Positions 19,794 to 28,142 of a DNA stretch of 64,000 nt are shown here, in pieces. The position numbers and the translations under genes were made by a program. The notes beneath the pieces are model-generated. The model saw nothing but the letters and a program-made list of their open reading frames with translations, was not told where the DNA came from and did not search any database. The stretch's first letter is position 1. Every line of letters begins with the position of its first letter. This DNA comes from Streptomyces canus (GTDB taxonomy: Bacteria; Actinomycetota; Actinomycetes; Streptomycetales; Streptomycetaceae). The stretch spans positions 5,890,001-5,954,000 of the forward strand of contig NZ_CP107989.1 in NCBI RefSeq assembly GCF_041435015.1, given 5' to 3'.

Positions 19794-19885
19794 CTGCCCT
19801 TCGCGTTCGTCGAGGTCATGGGTGGGCGCCGTGGTGTACGGCGGCGCCGTCGTACGGGTGGTACGGGTCGTGCTGGTGGGGGGTG

Positions 19886-20449
19886 TCAGCCGCCGTTCGC
19901 CGTCGGGTCGACGATGCGTACGCCGAAATGGGCGCTCAGAGCGGTACAGGCGCGGCAGGGCGCGGCGAAGCTGCCGTGCAGCGGGTCGCCGTCCTCGCGG
20001 ATGCGGCGGGCGGTGAGCTTGGCCTGCTTGAGGGCGCGGCGGGCCTCGCCGTTGGTCATCGGTTTGCGGACGGCGCGCTTGCTGCGGGCGGCGTCGGCGG
20101 CGGCGATGTGCCGCGATATGAGCATGGCCTCGGCGCAGCGGCCGGTGAAGCGGTCGCGGCGGTCGCTGCCGAGGGTGTCGAGGAAGTCCTGGACGAGCGG
20201 GTGCAGCGGCGGGGCCTGGTCGCTGCGGGCCGCGGTGGAGGTGAGGGTGGCGCCGCGGACGGAGAGAGCGGCGGCGACCGTGGGCAGTATGCCGTCGCGG
20301 CGGTGGCGGAGAGCGGGCGCGTGGGGTCTCTCGGCGCTGCTCCAGCCGATGCGGGGATCGCCGTTGAGGCCGGCGTGCGGGCTGCCGTTCGCGCCGGTCG
20401 TCGTACCCGTGTGCGGCCCTGGGTGCGGTCCCGTCTGCGTCGTGTTCAT
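19886..20449 (-). CDS. YwqJ-type nucleic-acid deaminase
   Basis: This 187-residue protein has a disordered Gly/Pro/His-rich N-terminus of about 50 residues. A deaminase-fold domain follows: ALSVRGATLTS, LHPLVQDFLDTLGS, then the zinc motif GRCAEAMLIS, then APCRACTAL before the C-terminal FGVRIVDP. The Cys-Ala-Glu and Pro-Cys-x-x-Cys motifs are the zinc ligands and catalytic Glu of the YwqJ deaminase family, all retained, so it should be active. Family members are mostly toxins of polymorphic secretion systems, but here there is no signal or trafficking domain. The start is the ATG at 20449 with GGGAGGGG upstream. SUKH-3 follows on the same strand. Confidence 0.85.
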   Translation of the reverse strand: MNTTQTGPHPGPHTGTTTGANGSPHAGLNGDPRIGWSSAERPHAPALRHRRDGILPTVAAALSVRGATLTSTAARSDQAPPLHPLVQDFLDTLGSDRRDRFTGRCAEAMLISRHIAAADAARSKRAVRKPMTNGEARRALKQAKLTARRIREDGDPLHGSFAAPCRACTALSAHFGVRIVDPTANGG

Positions 20450-20783
20450 GATCGTCTTCCCCTCCCGAGCATCCCCCCGGATGTCACAGACTGCCAAACA
20501 GCGGGGCTGGTGCGGAAGCTGGGGCGGTGCGACACGCCCGGGATCGGGCAGGCTGTCACAGCGGGGTGACGGCTGGTCACGGAACCGGAGGGGGGCTGAC
20601 CGGTGCCCGGTGACCGGTGTCGTCGTACCGCATAGGCTGTCGGCACCGCGATCCAAGTGGTTGCCGCGATGCGCGCGGTTGACGCGTGGAGACGGACGAG
20701 ACAGTCGATACGGCGCGTGACGGCCCTGCTGAGACCAAGGGGCCGCCGCGGGTCGTACCAGAGCGCCGCAGGGGGCTTTCGCC
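20450..20783. promoter_or_regulatory. Divergent promoter region of the deaminase/SUKH island
   Basis: No gene is seen in these 334 bp. TGTCACAG occurs twice, on the deaminase side (about 20479 and 20552). TAGGCT at 20633-20638, with TGACCG 16 bp upstream, is a candidate promoter for the SUKH-1 gene. A TTGACG at 20679-20684 could be another -35. Control of both arms from here would keep deaminase and partner genes in step. Confidence 0.4.
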
Positions 20784-21773
20784 ATGACGACAGGTCGGCT
20801 CGGGCAACAAGCCGCGCCGCCGAACGCGGCCTACGCCGGGCAGGTCGTGCATTTCCCGGATCCGGTCCGGGCCACGCGTCATCCCAGAGGGGTGCGGGTG
20901 GACGAGCGTGGCTACCCCGACTTCTCGCCGTATGCGCGTGCCGCCGCCGAGATCGCCGATCCGCCGGAGGGTTTCGGGGTCGACGAACTGCGGCTGACGG
21001 ACTACGTGTCGGCGAACGCGGCACTGGCGGCGACCGGTCACGAGCTGTGGGACACGGTGCCGGCGGTGGCGACGCCGCACGGCTGGACGTGGCATCACGT
21101 GGTGGGTTCCCGGCGGCTCGAGCTGATCCCGGTCGAGGTGAAGGCCCTGCTGCGGCATCACGGCGGGATCGCGACGACACGTGTCGACCAGAACAAGCGG
21201 GGGACGCGGCCGTTGCAGGAGACGCGTCCGGCGCATTTCGGGCTGCCGAAGTCGTCGGTGGCGGTGACGGAGTCGCAGGTGCAGGGGGTCGAGGAGGATC
21301 TCGGGTACCGGCTGCCGGGCGCGTACCGGTCGTTCCTGAAGGCGGCGGGCGGGTCGGCGCCGGTGGGGGCCGCGCTGGACGCGGAGCTGGGGCTCCTGGT
21401 CGACCAGCCGTTCTTCACGGTGCGGGACGAGGCGGCGGTCAACGACCTCGTGTACGTCAACAAGTGTCTGCGCGACCATCTGACGAAGGACTACCTCGGT
21501 GTCGGCTTCGTCCAGGGCGGGCTGCTGGCCGTGAAGGTGAGGGGCGAGGGGACCGGATCGGTCTGGTTCTGCGCCTACGACGACGCGCGGGACGTCGATC
21601 CTTCGCTGCCGCCGGCGGAGCGTGTGCAGCGGCTGTTGCTGCCCTGCGGTGCGGACTTCGATGTGTTCCTGTCCCGACTGGCCGGTAATCCACCGGAGTT
21701 GGAGACGGTGGCGAACCTGATGGTGGACGGCGGTTTCGCGCGGTCCGTTCCGGTGTCCTCGGTGGGGGAGTGA
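20784..21773 (+). CDS. SMI1/KNR4 (SUKH-1) family protein
   Basis: This 329-residue protein has an N-terminal region of about 150 residues rich in loops (GFGVDELRLTDYVSANAAL, LWDTVPAVATPHGWTWHHV). A C-terminal SUKH-1 domain follows: TESQVQGVEEDLGYRLPGAY, RSFLKAAGGSAPVG, and later GVGFVQGGLLAVKVRGEG with VWFCAYDDARDVDP. SUKH-1 proteins are immunity or regulatory adaptors. No signal peptide. It is followed 8 bp later by the deaminase/SUKH-4 fusion and is divergent from the YwqJ deaminase. The start is the ATG at 20784 with AGGGGG 9 bp upstream. Confidence 0.85.
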   Translation: MTTGRLGQQAAPPNAAYAGQVVHFPDPVRATRHPRGVRVDERGYPDFSPYARAAAEIADPPEGFGVDELRLTDYVSANAALAATGHELWDTVPAVATPHGWTWHHVVGSRRLELIPVEVKALLRHHGGIATTRVDQNKRGTRPLQETRPAHFGLPKSSVAVTESQVQGVEEDLGYRLPGAYRSFLKAAGGSAPVGAALDAELGLLVDQPFFTVRDEAAVNDLVYVNKCLRDHLTKDYLGVGFVQGGLLAVKVRGEGTGSVWFCAYDDARDVDPSLPPAERVQRLLLPCGADFDVFLSRLAGNPPELETVANLMVDGGFARSVPVSSVGE

Positions 21774-21781
21774 ACTGACCG

Positions 21782-24688
21782 ATGGTGACGTTCGCGCAGG
21801 CGCAGGAGCGCGCGGAAGAGTGGATCAACGGGGACGTGCCGTCGTATCAGCATCGTGAGGTGCGGGTGCGGGAGTTCGACCTCGGGTTCGTGGTGTGGGC
21901 CGAGGACCGTGCGGAGGGACCGCGTTCGGACGGTGGTGCGCAGCGGCTGGTGATCGCCCGGGACAGCGGGGAGGCCACGCTGTGGCCCTCGTTGCCGGTG
22001 GGTGAGGTGATCCGCCGGTACGAGGAGACGTACGGCCGTGAGGACGGGGTCGAGGGCGCGGGGGGCGCGTCCGCGGCGTCCCGGGTCGACCTGAACCAGA
22101 CGTCGTTTCTTCTGACGCCGCCGGAGTGGTTGCAGGACGCGGCGGACAAGCTGGGGATCGGCGGCGACGGCGCGGGGGATTCTTCCGGGGCTCGGGACGG
22201 TGGGTCCGGCGGTGCGGGGCCGACTGCTGGTTCAGGCGCTGATCCGGGTGCCGAGCCGGGGGTGCCTGCCGGGGCGCGGCCGTGGACCGGGACCGACACG
22301 AACGGGGGTGAGGACCTCTCCGTGGCGTTGCCGGAGACGGTGTTCTCGGCGCCGGTGCGTGGTGGCGGTGGTGGTAGCGGTAGCGATACGGAGGAGGGGG
22401 CTTCGTCGGCCTTGGAGGGGTCGGAGGTCACGGAGGTCTCGGAGGGCGTGGACGTCCAGGAGGTCTCGGAGGTCCCCGAGACCTCGGAGGTCTCGGACTC
22501 CAGGACCGCGCGGATTTCGGGGGGCGTGCGGGGGGCTACGCCGCCGGGTGCGTCTTCGTACGGGTATCCGCAGGGCGCCGGTGTTCCGGGTGCGGGTGCT
22601 GCGGGTGGCCCGGGGGCTGGTGTCACGCCTCCGCCTCCGTCTGCGCGGGGTGGGTCTTCGTACGGGTATCCGCAGGGTGCTGGTGCTCCGGGTGCGGTTG
22701 GTTCTGCGTCTGCGCCGGGTGCGTCCTCGTACGGTTACCCGCAGGCGCCCGGTGGTGGCGCCGGGGCGCCTCAGCCATCGGGTGTGCCCGGCGCTCCCGG
22801 TGCTCCGGGGCCCGCGCCGAGCGCCGGGGACATCGCCGATGTCGCCACGAGCAAGTTGGCGCCTCCTTCGCGCGGGGCGCAGGCCGGGGGATCGACCCCG
22901 CCGCCTCCGCCGGGTCCCCCGGGGGTGCCCGGTGCGCAGGCGGGGAACTCGAATCCGCCGCCCGCTCCCGGTGCGCCGGGGGGCGGGTATGTGCCCACCC
23001 AGTTCGTGTCGGCGCCGGGTGTCGAGGGGCCTTCGGGATCGGGAGCACCGCAGCCTCCGGGTGCACCGCCCGCTCCTGGTGGTGCGCCGACTCCGCCTCC
23101 GCCCGGGGCTCCGGGTATGCCGAATGCGTCCGGCGGTCCGGGATTCCCGGGTGCAACGGGCGCGCCACAGGCTTCTGGTGGCCAGGGTTCGTCTCAGTTC
23201 CTGGATGCGCCGGGTGGGTCCGGTGTTCCGCGGCCGCCCGGTGCTCCGGGTGCTCCCGGCACACCGCAGCCTCCTGGTGCCCCAGGTGTGCCACGGACCG
23301 CGCCTGGAGCCGTGCATCACGCGGAGACCGTGTTGTCCTCACCCCCGGCGGGCGGCCCCGGCATTCCTCCGCCGCCGCAAGCGCCCCGCTCTCCTGGCGC
23401 CCCAGGGGCCCCTGGAACCCCGGGCGTTTCCGCGGCGGCTCCGGGTGCTCCGCAATCGATGCCGCCCGGCACGATGCCGCCCCCGCCCCCGGGTGCCGTA
23501 CCGTCCCCGGGTCCGGTGCCTCCGCCCGGGCAGCCGGCGCCAGGGCAGTCTCCGTCCGGGCAGCCGGCGCCGGGACAGCCCACACCTGGACAGCCCGTGC
23601 CAGGGCAGTCTCCGTCCGGGCAGCCGATGTCGGGACAGCCCGCCCCGGTTCCGTCCTCGCCCGGTAGGCCCGGGCCCGGTCAGCCCCCGGCCTACGGCTA
23701 TCCCCAGCAGACGCAGCCCACCGTCGGGCCCGGGTATCAGGCCGTCCTTCGCTACCGTGCGCAGGACGGGTCGGAGCAGCAGTTGATCCGGCGGTCGGCG
23801 CCGGGGACGCCGCACCCCGAGTGGCAGATCTTCCACGAGCTGCGTGGCATGAACGTACCCCCGGACCAAGTGCTGGAGCTGCACACCGAGTTGGAGTCGT
23901 GCGAGCTGCCGGGGGCGTACTGCGCGCGGATGATCCGGGAGCAGTGGCCGCAGGCGCGGATCGCGAGCATCGCACCGTACGGCACGGATCACGCGAGCCG
24001 GCAGCAGGGCATGCAGCAACTGCTGGCGCACCAGGGCGAGTTGCACCAGGTGGCGGATGGGCCTGCCCGCCCGGCGCCGGTGCGCGCGCCGTTGCCGCCC
24101 GTTCAGGCCGCGCCGCCGATCCCCCCGGAGGGCGTGGCGCAGGAGCTGGCAGGGGCCTTCGGCCCCGGCATCTTCCGGTTCGAGCAGGCCGCGGTGTCCC
24201 GCCAGGGCGTACCGCCGGTCGTCGCGCACTCGCTGGTCGTGGCGGGGTTGCCGTTGGACATGGGCCCGTTCTTCTGGGCGCAGGCCCAGCCGGGGCGTCC
24301 GGTGCCGACGCTGGCGGAGCTGGCGGCCGAGCGCGGGGTGCAGCCGGCCTCCGACGCGGGCTCGTACCTCGTCATGGGCAGCGACTTCGGCAAGGCGATC
24401 TGCGTGCAGTACGGGACGGCGAACATCGTCGCCGTACCCGTCGAGGCGGGCCCCGGCGGTGCCCCCGTACCGCCGCAGTTCGTGAACACGGGCCTGCTCG
24501 AGTTCCAGCGCTGCCTGGCGCTGCTCGGCCGGATGTGGCGGCTTCGCTTCGGTCTGAACCAGGAGCAGGCGGGTCGTTGGACCGTCGACTTCCAGGCCCA
24601 GCTGGCCTCGCTGGATCCGGCGGCGCTGGGCTCGCCGGAGAGCTGGTGGTCGGTGCTGCTGGAGCAGATGTGGGACGGGCTGCTGTGA
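21782..24688 (+). CDS. Imm35-linker-XOO_2897 deaminase-SUKH-4 fusion protein
   Basis: This 968-residue protein has four parts. Residues 1-85 resemble the YrhB/Imm35 immunity domain (FAQAQERAEEWING, GAQRLVIARDSGEATLWP, EVIRRYEETYG). Residues 90-640 are a Gly/Pro/Ala linker with GAPG-type repeats and SSYGYPQ units, ending in PGQPxPGQ repeats. Residues 645-740 match the XOO_2897-type deaminase: RYRAQDGSEQQLIRRS, HPEWQIFHEL (His and catalytic Glu), then LHTELESCELPGAYCARMI with two Cys zinc ligands. Residues 790-965 resemble SUKH-4 (VVAGLPLDMGPFFWAQ, YLVMGSDFGKAICVQYG, FVNTGLLEFQRCL). A putative nucleotide or nucleic-acid deaminase is thus covalently joined to two immunity-type domains. There is no signal peptide. 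The function is unknown. Confidence 0.8.
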   Translation: MVTFAQAQERAEEWINGDVPSYQHREVRVREFDLGFVVWAEDRAEGPRSDGGAQRLVIARDSGEATLWPSLPVGEVIRRYEETYGREDGVEGAGGASAASRVDLNQTSFLLTPPEWLQDAADKLGIGGDGAGDSSGARDGGSGGAGPTAGSGADPGAEPGVPAGARPWTGTDTNGGEDLSVALPETVFSAPVRGGGGGSGSDTEEGASSALEGSEVTEVSEGVDVQEVSEVPETSEVSDSRTARISGGVRGATPPGASSYGYPQGAGVPGAGAAGGPGAGVTPPPPSARGGSSYGYPQGAGAPGAVGSASAPGASSYGYPQAPGGGAGAPQPSGVPGAPGAPGPAPSAGDIADVATSKLAPPSRGAQAGGSTPPPPPGPPGVPGAQAGNSNPPPAPGAPGGGYVPTQFVSAPGVEGPSGSGAPQPPGAPPAPGGAPTPPPPGAPGMPNASGGPGFPGATGAPQASGGQGSSQFLDAPGGSGVPRPPGAPGAPGTPQPPGAPGVPRTAPGAVHHAETVLSSPPAGGPGIPPPPQAPRSPGAPGAPGTPGVSAAAPGAPQSMPPGTMPPPPPGAVPSPGPVPPPGQPAPGQSPSGQPAPGQPTPGQPVPGQSPSGQPMSGQPAPVPSSPGRPGPGQPPAYGYPQQTQPTVGPGYQAVLRYRAQDGSEQQLIRRSAPGTPHPEWQIFHELRGMNVPPDQVLELHTELESCELPGAYCARMIREQWPQARIASIAPYGTDHASRQQGMQQLLAHQGELHQVADGPARPAPVRAPLPPVQAAPPIPPEGVAQELAGAFGPGIFRFEQAAVSRQGVPPVVAHSLVVAGLPLDMGPFFWAQAQPGRPVPTLAELAAERGVQPASDAGSYLVMGSDFGKAICVQYGTANIVAVPVEAGPGGAPVPPQFVNTGLLEFQRCLALLGRMWRLRFGLNQEQAGRWTVDFQAQLASLDPAALGSPESWWSVLLEQMWDGLL

Positions 24689-24723
24689 CGCTCCGCCGCC
24701 GCTGATCCGTATGTGTGCAGGGA

Positions 24724-24758
24724 GGGCCGGCCCGGTCGTGTGACCGGGCCGGCCCTTT
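24724..24758 (+). terminator. Terminator after the deaminase fusion gene
   Basis: Perfect 14-bp arms (24724-24737 and 24742-24755) with a GTGT loop are followed by TTTC. It lies 36 bp after the stop codon. Confidence 0.88.
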
Positions 24759-24913
24759 CGCATGTGTGCGACTGACGACCGTCATGACCGGGAGCCACCG
24801 GGACCTGTACGCGGAGTGTCGCGTTATGAACATTTCCGACCGATACATCAAGATGTGCGCGAAATCATCATTTCGTGCCCGTTCGTGTTGTTTCGGCGGA
24901 GAGGGGTTCCAGG

Positions 24914-25801
24914 ATGAGCAGCGCACCGGTGTCGCCGCAGGCGTTCGTGGCCGTACGAGGGCGCGGCTACCGTCCCGAACAGGTCGACGCATACGCCGCG
25001 GCCCTGTCCCAGAACCGTGACGCCGCCTGGGAACGGGCCGCCCGGCTCACCGTGCTGGCCCGGGAGATGGAGGCGGAGGTGGTGCGCCTGCGGGAGGTCG
25101 TGGCGGGGCTGGCACCGCAGGCGTACGAGGCGCTCGGCGAGGGTGCGCGGCGGCTCTTCGAACTGGGGCAGGAGGAGGCCGCGGACGTCCGGGAGAGGGC
25201 GCGACAGGAGGCGCAGCGCCTCGCGGACGAGGCACAGGCGCACGCCGACGGTGTACGGAATGTCGCGCAGGCGCACGCCGACACCGTGCGCGCCGAGGCC
25301 GACGAACATGCCCGTCAGCGGCTGCTCGCCGCGCGCGCCGAGGCCGACGACATCCGTGTCGCCGCCCGGCGTGAGGTGAAGGCGGGGCGCGGGGAGGCGC
25401 TCGCCGTGTTGCGCGACGTACGCCAGCGCACCATCGGGATGCTCGCCGAGCAGGCCACGGAGCAGGCGGAGCGATGGGCCGAGGTGGAGCGGGCCGACGA
25501 GAAGAGGGCGGCCGAGGCGGACGCGCGGTGCGCCGAACGGGTGGCACGGGCGGAGGCGGCGCTGTCGGACGCGAAGCGGGAGTTCGCGGAGGCGGAGGCC
25601 TCGGTGGGACGGTGCGAGGAGGAAGCACGCGCGCGTGCGGCGGAGATCCTTGCGCAGGCGCGGGCCCAGGAGGAGCGGATCGCCGGGGAGACGGAGCGGG
25701 TGCTGCGAAAGCACGAGGAACGCCGGGACGAGGTCCAGGCCCAGATGGACCACGTACGCAGCAGCCTGACGGCCCTCACGGGGACAGCGGCGACGGAGTA
25801 A
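24914..25801 (+). CDS. DivIVA-like long coiled-coil protein
   Basis: This 295-residue protein begins with a short globular part, FVAVRGRGYRPEQVDAYAA, like the N-terminal module of DivIVA-type and Streptomyces polarity proteins. It continues as one almost uninterrupted coiled coil rich in Ala, Glu and Arg (REMEAEVVRLREVVAGLAP to RVLRKHEERRDEVQAQMDHV). Streptomyces orthologues are often labelled cellulose-binding protein; I see no basis for that in the sequence. A cytoskeletal or scaffold role is inferred. The start is the ATG at 24914 with AGGGG upstream. The region 24759-24913 before it contains no gene. Confidence 0.8.
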   Translation: MSSAPVSPQAFVAVRGRGYRPEQVDAYAAALSQNRDAAWERAARLTVLAREMEAEVVRLREVVAGLAPQAYEALGEGARRLFELGQEEAADVRERARQEAQRLADEAQAHADGVRNVAQAHADTVRAEADEHARQRLLAARAEADDIRVAARREVKAGRGEALAVLRDVRQRTIGMLAEQATEQAERWAEVERADEKRAAEADARCAERVARAEAALSDAKREFAEAEASVGRCEEEARARAAEILAQARAQEERIAGETERVLRKHEERRDEVQAQMDHVRSSLTALTGTAATE

Positions 25802-26210
25802 CAGCTGGGGCGTCTGGGATAGCCAGGGCAGCCAGGGCAGTCAGGTCAGCCGGGGCAGCAAGGGCAGTTGGCCAGCAAGGGCAGCGGGACAGTCAGGTCA
25901 GCCGGGCCAGCGGGACAGCAGGGGCAGTCTGGTCAGCTGGGACAGCGGGACAGCAGGGGCAGTCTGGTCAGCTGGGACAGCGGGACAGCAGGGGCAGTCT
26001 GGTCAGCCGGGCCAGCGGGACAGCAGGGGCAGTCTGGTCAGCTGGGACAGCGGGACAGCAGGGGCAGTCTGGTCAGCTGGGACAGCGGGACAGCAGGGGC
26101 AGTCTGGTCAGCTGGGACAGCGGGACAGCAGGGGCAGTCTGGTCAGCCGGGGCAGCTGCCCAGTCGGGGCAGCTGGGGCAGTCAGGGCAGCTGGAGCAGC
26201 GGCGCAGGCC
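25802..26210. repeat. Array of seven exact-spaced 35-bp repeats
   Basis: GGGGCAGTCTGGTCAG recurs at 25921, 25956, 25991, 26026, 26061, 26096 and 26131, an exact 35-bp period. The unit also contains CTGGGACAGC and GGGACAGC. Degenerate forms (AGTCAGGTCAG, CAGCCGGGGCAG) flank it from about 25805 to 26190. No stop codons interrupt any forward frame, but 35 is not a multiple of three, so each frame cycles through all three readings; with no ribosome site this is not a gene. It is probably a variable tandem repeat. Confidence 0.9.
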
Positions 26211-26235
26211 CGACACCGCCCGCCCGCACCCACCC

Positions 26236-26267
26236 AGGGGCGCGGGGAACTGCGCGACCAGCCCCCA
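26236..26267. repeat. Common Streptomyces intergenic repeat
   Basis: The stretch beginning AGGGGCGCGGGGAACTGCGC (26236) and continuing to CCCCCA is the interspersed palindrome-like sequence I recall as widespread between Streptomyces genes, able to form a hairpin (GGGGC with GCCCC outside, GCG with CGC inside). It separates the two tandem arrays. Confidence 0.65.
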
Positions 26268-26534
26268 CCGACCCGCACCTGACAGACGACCGCTCCTGGC
26301 AAGCCCCCACCGACCCGCACCCGAGAGACGACCCCCGGCTCACCCCCACCGACCCGCACCCGAGAGACGACCCCCGGCTCACCCCCACCGACCCGCACCC
26401 GAGAGACGACCCCCGGCTCACCCCCACCGACCCGCACCCGACAGACGCCCCCCGGCGCACCCCTCACTGACCGGCACCTGCCAGACGACCCCCGGCTCAC
26501 CCCCACCCACATGCACCGCCAAACGACCCCCGGC
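26267..26534. repeat. 39-bp tandem repeat array
   Basis: A unit starting ACCGACCCGCACC and ending CCCCCGGCTCACCCCC is repeated with exact 39-bp spacing at 26309, 26348, 26387 and 26426. Degenerate copies at 26267 and after 26466 extend it to the end of the symporter gene. It would read as TPTDPHPRDDPRL repeats in one frame but has no start or context, so it is treated as noncoding. It appears to have grown from the flank of the preceding Streptomyces repeat. Confidence 0.85.
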
Positions 26535-28142
26535 TCACCCCTTCCGCACGGCCCCCGCCAAGATCCACCCCTCCACCGCCTCGTACTGCCGCCGCTGCTC
26601 CTCCGCCTTCCGCCGCCCGGAGATCACCGTCCCCAGCCACCCGAACAAGAACCCCGCCGGAATGGACACCAGCCCGGTCGTCGTGAACGGCAGCCAGTTG
26701 AAGTCGGCTTCGGGGAACGCGGACACAGGCGACCCCGACACGAGATTCGTGCCCGGCATCAGCAAGAGCACCGTCAGCGTGCCGCCGATCAGCGTGCAGA
26801 GCAGCCCCGCCCGCGTGTAGCGCCGCCAGAACAGGCTGTACACGAGCGCCGGCGCCAGCGCGGACGCGCCGACGCAGAAGGACAGGATCACCAGCGGCTG
26901 CAGACTCCGGTGCTGGATCAGTGTCGCGAGGAAGATCGTGGGGACACCGACCGCCAGCGCGGACACCCGGGCCAGCAGAATCTCACGGTGCGCCGGCATC
27001 GACCGGGCCCGCGCCGCGAACACGTCATGCGCGAGGGAGTTGGCGCAGGCGAGGATCATGCCGGCGACGGAGGCGAGGAGGGTGAGGAAGAGCGCCGTGG
27101 TGACCGTGGTGAAGAGAAACGTCTCTCCGGTCGACACCTCGGGCCCGAACACCGCCCGGGAGCCCAGCAGATACGCCGTGTTGCCCTGCGGATCCGCCTC
27201 CGCGATCACCGACCGCCCGATCATCGCCGTCGCCCCGACCCCGACGACCGTGATGACCAGGACGAACACGGCCACCGACGACACCGCCCAGGACATCGAA
27301 CGGCGCACCTGACGTGCGCTGGACGCGGTGTACATGCGCATCGTGACGTGCGGCAGACACGCCCCGCCGATGACGACCGCGAGCTGCGAGGTGATCATGT
27401 CGAGGCGCTGGTACGGCCCGCTCGCGAACTCCAGGCCGGAGCGCAGGTAGTCCGGCCCCACCCCGCTCTGCCGGGCCGCCGTGTCGAACAGGGCCGCGAG
27501 GTCCCAGTCGAACCGGTTCATGACCAGTACGGCGACCACGGTGCCGGACCCGAGGAGCATGACGATCTTCAGTATCTGGATGAGGGCAGTGCCTTTCATG
27601 CCGCCGATGGCCGCGTAACTGATCATCAGGATGCCCAGACCGATGATGACGCCCGTCTTCAGGGAGTCGCCGGAGAATCCGAGGATGAACGCCAGCAGTT
27701 GGCCGGTGCCGGCGAGCTGTACCAGCATCAGCGGCAGCAGCGCGGCGAGAGTGACCAGGCACGCGGCGATGCGTACCGCACGGCCCGGCATCCGGCGCGC
27801 GAGGGCGTCACCCATGGTGAACCGGCCCGCGTTGCGCAGGGGTTCGGCCAGCAGGAACATCAGCAGCATCAGCGACAGGACCGTGCTCAGCGCGAGAACG
27901 ATGCCGTCGTAGCCGCAGAGCGCGATGACCCCGCCGGTGCCGAGGACGGTCGCGGCGGAGATGTAGTCGCCCGCGATGGCGAGGCCGTTGCGCATCGCGG
28001 ACAGGGAGTTGTAGCCGGTGTAGAACTCGTCGAGGTCGTCGCGGTCCGGGCCGGTCATCACGCACAGCAGGAGGGTGATGGTGGCGACGGCGGAGAACGC
28101 CACCAGGCTCATCGCCTGAGCGGAGTCGCTGAAGCCGGTCAT
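26535..28142 (-). CDS. SSS-family Na+/solute symporter (ActP-like)
   Basis: This 535-residue protein has about 13 membrane segments and belongs to the sodium:solute symporter family. Seen motifs are GLAIAGDYISAATVLGTGG (first unwound helix, Na+ site), GTGQLLAFILGFSGD, and the ISYAAIGGMKGTALIQ region typical of the acetate permease ActP. The likely substrate is acetate or another short monocarboxylate, inferred from the upstream DUF485 gene, which accompanies actP in many bacteria. The start ATG overlaps the DUF485 stop by 4 bp, implying coupling. Confidence 0.92.
   Translation of the reverse strand: MTGFSDSAQAMSLVAFSAVATITLLLCVMTGPDRDDLDEFYTGYNSLSAMRNGLAIAGDYISAATVLGTGGVIALCGYDGIVLALSTVLSLMLLMFLLAEPLRNAGRFTMGDALARRMPGRAVRIAACLVTLAALLPLMLVQLAGTGQLLAFILGFSGDSLKTGVIIGLGILMISYAAIGGMKGTALIQILKIVMLLGSGTVVAVLVMNRFDWDLAALFDTAARQSGVGPDYLRSGLEFASGPYQRLDMITSQLAVVIGGACLPHVTMRMYTASSARQVRRSMSWAVSSVAVFVLVITVVGVGATAMIGRSVIAEADPQGNTAYLLGSRAVFGPEVSTGETFLFTTVTTALFLTLLASVAGMILACANSLAHDVFAARARSMPAHREILLARVSALAVGVPTIFLATLIQHRSLQPLVILSFCVGASALAPALVYSLFWRRYTRAGLLCTLIGGTLTVLLLMPGTNLVSGSPVSAFPEADFNWLPFTTTGLVSIPAGFLFGWLGTVISGRRKAEEQRRQYEAVEGWILAGAVRKG

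Noticed and set aside
25921..26146. Possible CRISPR array
   Set aside because: The 35-bp units are contiguous with no unique spacers, and no cas genes are near.
25474..26820. A long forward frame reading GQQGQSGQ and TPTDPHP repeats
   Set aside because: It starts inside the coiled-coil gene and passes through tandem repeats; the 35-bp period rotates the frame, and there is no start signal.
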